Source of the DNA: Haloarchaeobius sp. FL176
Lineage (GTDB): Archaea; Halobacteriota; Halobacteria; Halobacteriales; Natrialbaceae
Assembly: GCF_024609245.1 (NCBI RefSeq)
Contig: NZ_JANJYH010000006.1
Coordinates: forward strand, 1-64,000
Direction: 5' to 3'
DNA length: 64,000 nucleotides
Below, in pieces: positions 63,735-64,000 of the stretch (within the stretch, counting starts at the first letter, position 1; the number at the start of each line of letters is the position of its first letter). A model generated the notes under the pieces. It was not told where the DNA came from. It worked only from the letters and a program-made list of their open reading frames with translations, and searched no databases. Made by a program: the position numbers and the translations under genes.

Positions 63735-64000
63735 CTAAACCTGTATCCCCACCTCACGCATCAGATCGATAGTCGGCCCGATGTCGGAGAGCTGTGCGAG
63801 GTCGAAGTCGGGCGTCGCCAGTTCGTCGACGGGTGGGAGGTCGCCGACTGGTTCTACTTCGGGGATGAGTGGGTACTCGAATGTACGTGTTGCGAAGTAC
63901 TCCTGGGCCTCGGCCGAGAGGAGGTGCCGGACGAAGTTCGCCGACATCGACTCGTCGCCCGTGCTGTCGACGACGGCCGCGCCGGCGACGTTGAAGATCG
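63735..64000 (-). CDS. ABC transporter substrate-binding protein, C-terminal part (runs off the window)
   Basis: The reading frame is open to the right edge; about 88 codons of the C-terminal end are visible. It begins (within the window) IFNVAGAAVVDSTGDESMSANFVRHLLSAEAQEYFATRTFEYPLIPEVEP, followed by DLPPVDELATPDFDLAQLSDIGPTIDLMREVGIQV. AxxFVxxLLSxExQxYF...YPL is typical of the last lobe of Fe(III)-binding (FbpA-like) periplasmic proteins. The gene precedes the permease by 3 bases on the same strand. The signal and N-terminal lobe are outside the window. Iron is the most likely substrate from this tail and the FbpB-type permease, but thiamine or another ligand remains possible. Confidence 0.85.
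   Translation of the reverse strand, partial: IFNVAGAAVVDSTGDESMSANFVRHLLSAEAQEYFATRTFEYPLIPEVEPVGDLPPVDELATPDFDLAQLSDIGPTIDLMREVGIQV

Overview
The window is chromosomal DNA from a haloarchaeon (class Halobacteria). The evidence is high GC content, strongly acidic predicted proteins, Tat (RR) signals on secreted proteins, halocyanins, PGF-CTERM-like tails, a form III RuBisCO, a UPF0058 protein, a CbiX/DR2241 pair, and many leaderless genes with a TATA-like box about 27 bases before the start codon. I cannot name the genus. There are no rRNA genes, tRNA genes, CRISPR arrays or insertion sequences that I can support.

Layout. 1-3234: the end of one gene, two winged-helix regulators with membrane tails (153-806 and 2707-3234), a cysteine-rich membrane protein, and a small ParB-like protein of lower GC. 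3235-13165: the most distinctive region. It holds five secreted TasA-like fibre-subunit candidates (two with an inserted von Willebrand A domain), a SipW-type signal peptidase and a repeat-rich, sequon-rich surface protein. Three of these genes, and one orphan site, are preceded by the same structured leader: an outer stem that changes sequence but keeps pairing, enclosing a hairpin identical in form to a tRNA T-arm, followed by a C4/G4 hairpin that contains the ribosome binding site. 13181-17966: a sensor histidine kinase, a cupin and sucCD. 17988-23998: four tandem acidic, largely disordered proteins, three sharing an N-terminal domain. 24143-27299: a Gfo/Idh/MocA dehydrogenase, a HAD-IIA phosphatase and form III RuBisCO. 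27315-39651: methyltransferases, a cold-shock protein, a PQQ-propeller/cupredoxin fusion, an acyl-CoA dehydrogenase, MscS, a halocyanin, an aspartoacylase-like protein, a 68-bp tandem repeat, an HMA-fold protein without its metal-binding cysteines, an Lrp/AsnC regulator and a frameshifted halocyanin. 39740-50616: a uracil-DNA glycosylase family protein, a membrane J-domain protein, DinB, an aldo/keto reductase, small genes, a LolA-like lipoprotein, CbiX with its Fe-S partner, a Trm112-like protein and PurA. 50805-64000: small regulators, an 802-residue coiled-coil protein, a K+ channel with TrkA domains, two glycosyltransferases and an iron-type ABC transporter running off the right edge.

How the genes may work together. 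The 3782-13165 cluster looks like a self-contained system for building extracellular filaments or matrix: subunits exported folded through Tat, trimmed by the dedicated peptidase, perhaps anchored or spaced by the glycosylated repeat protein. The two membrane-tethered winged-helix proteins upstream and the histidine kinase downstream are plausible regulators by position only. The structured leaders stand out because many other genes in the window appear leaderless; they may set the relative output of subunits by controlling translation or RNA processing.
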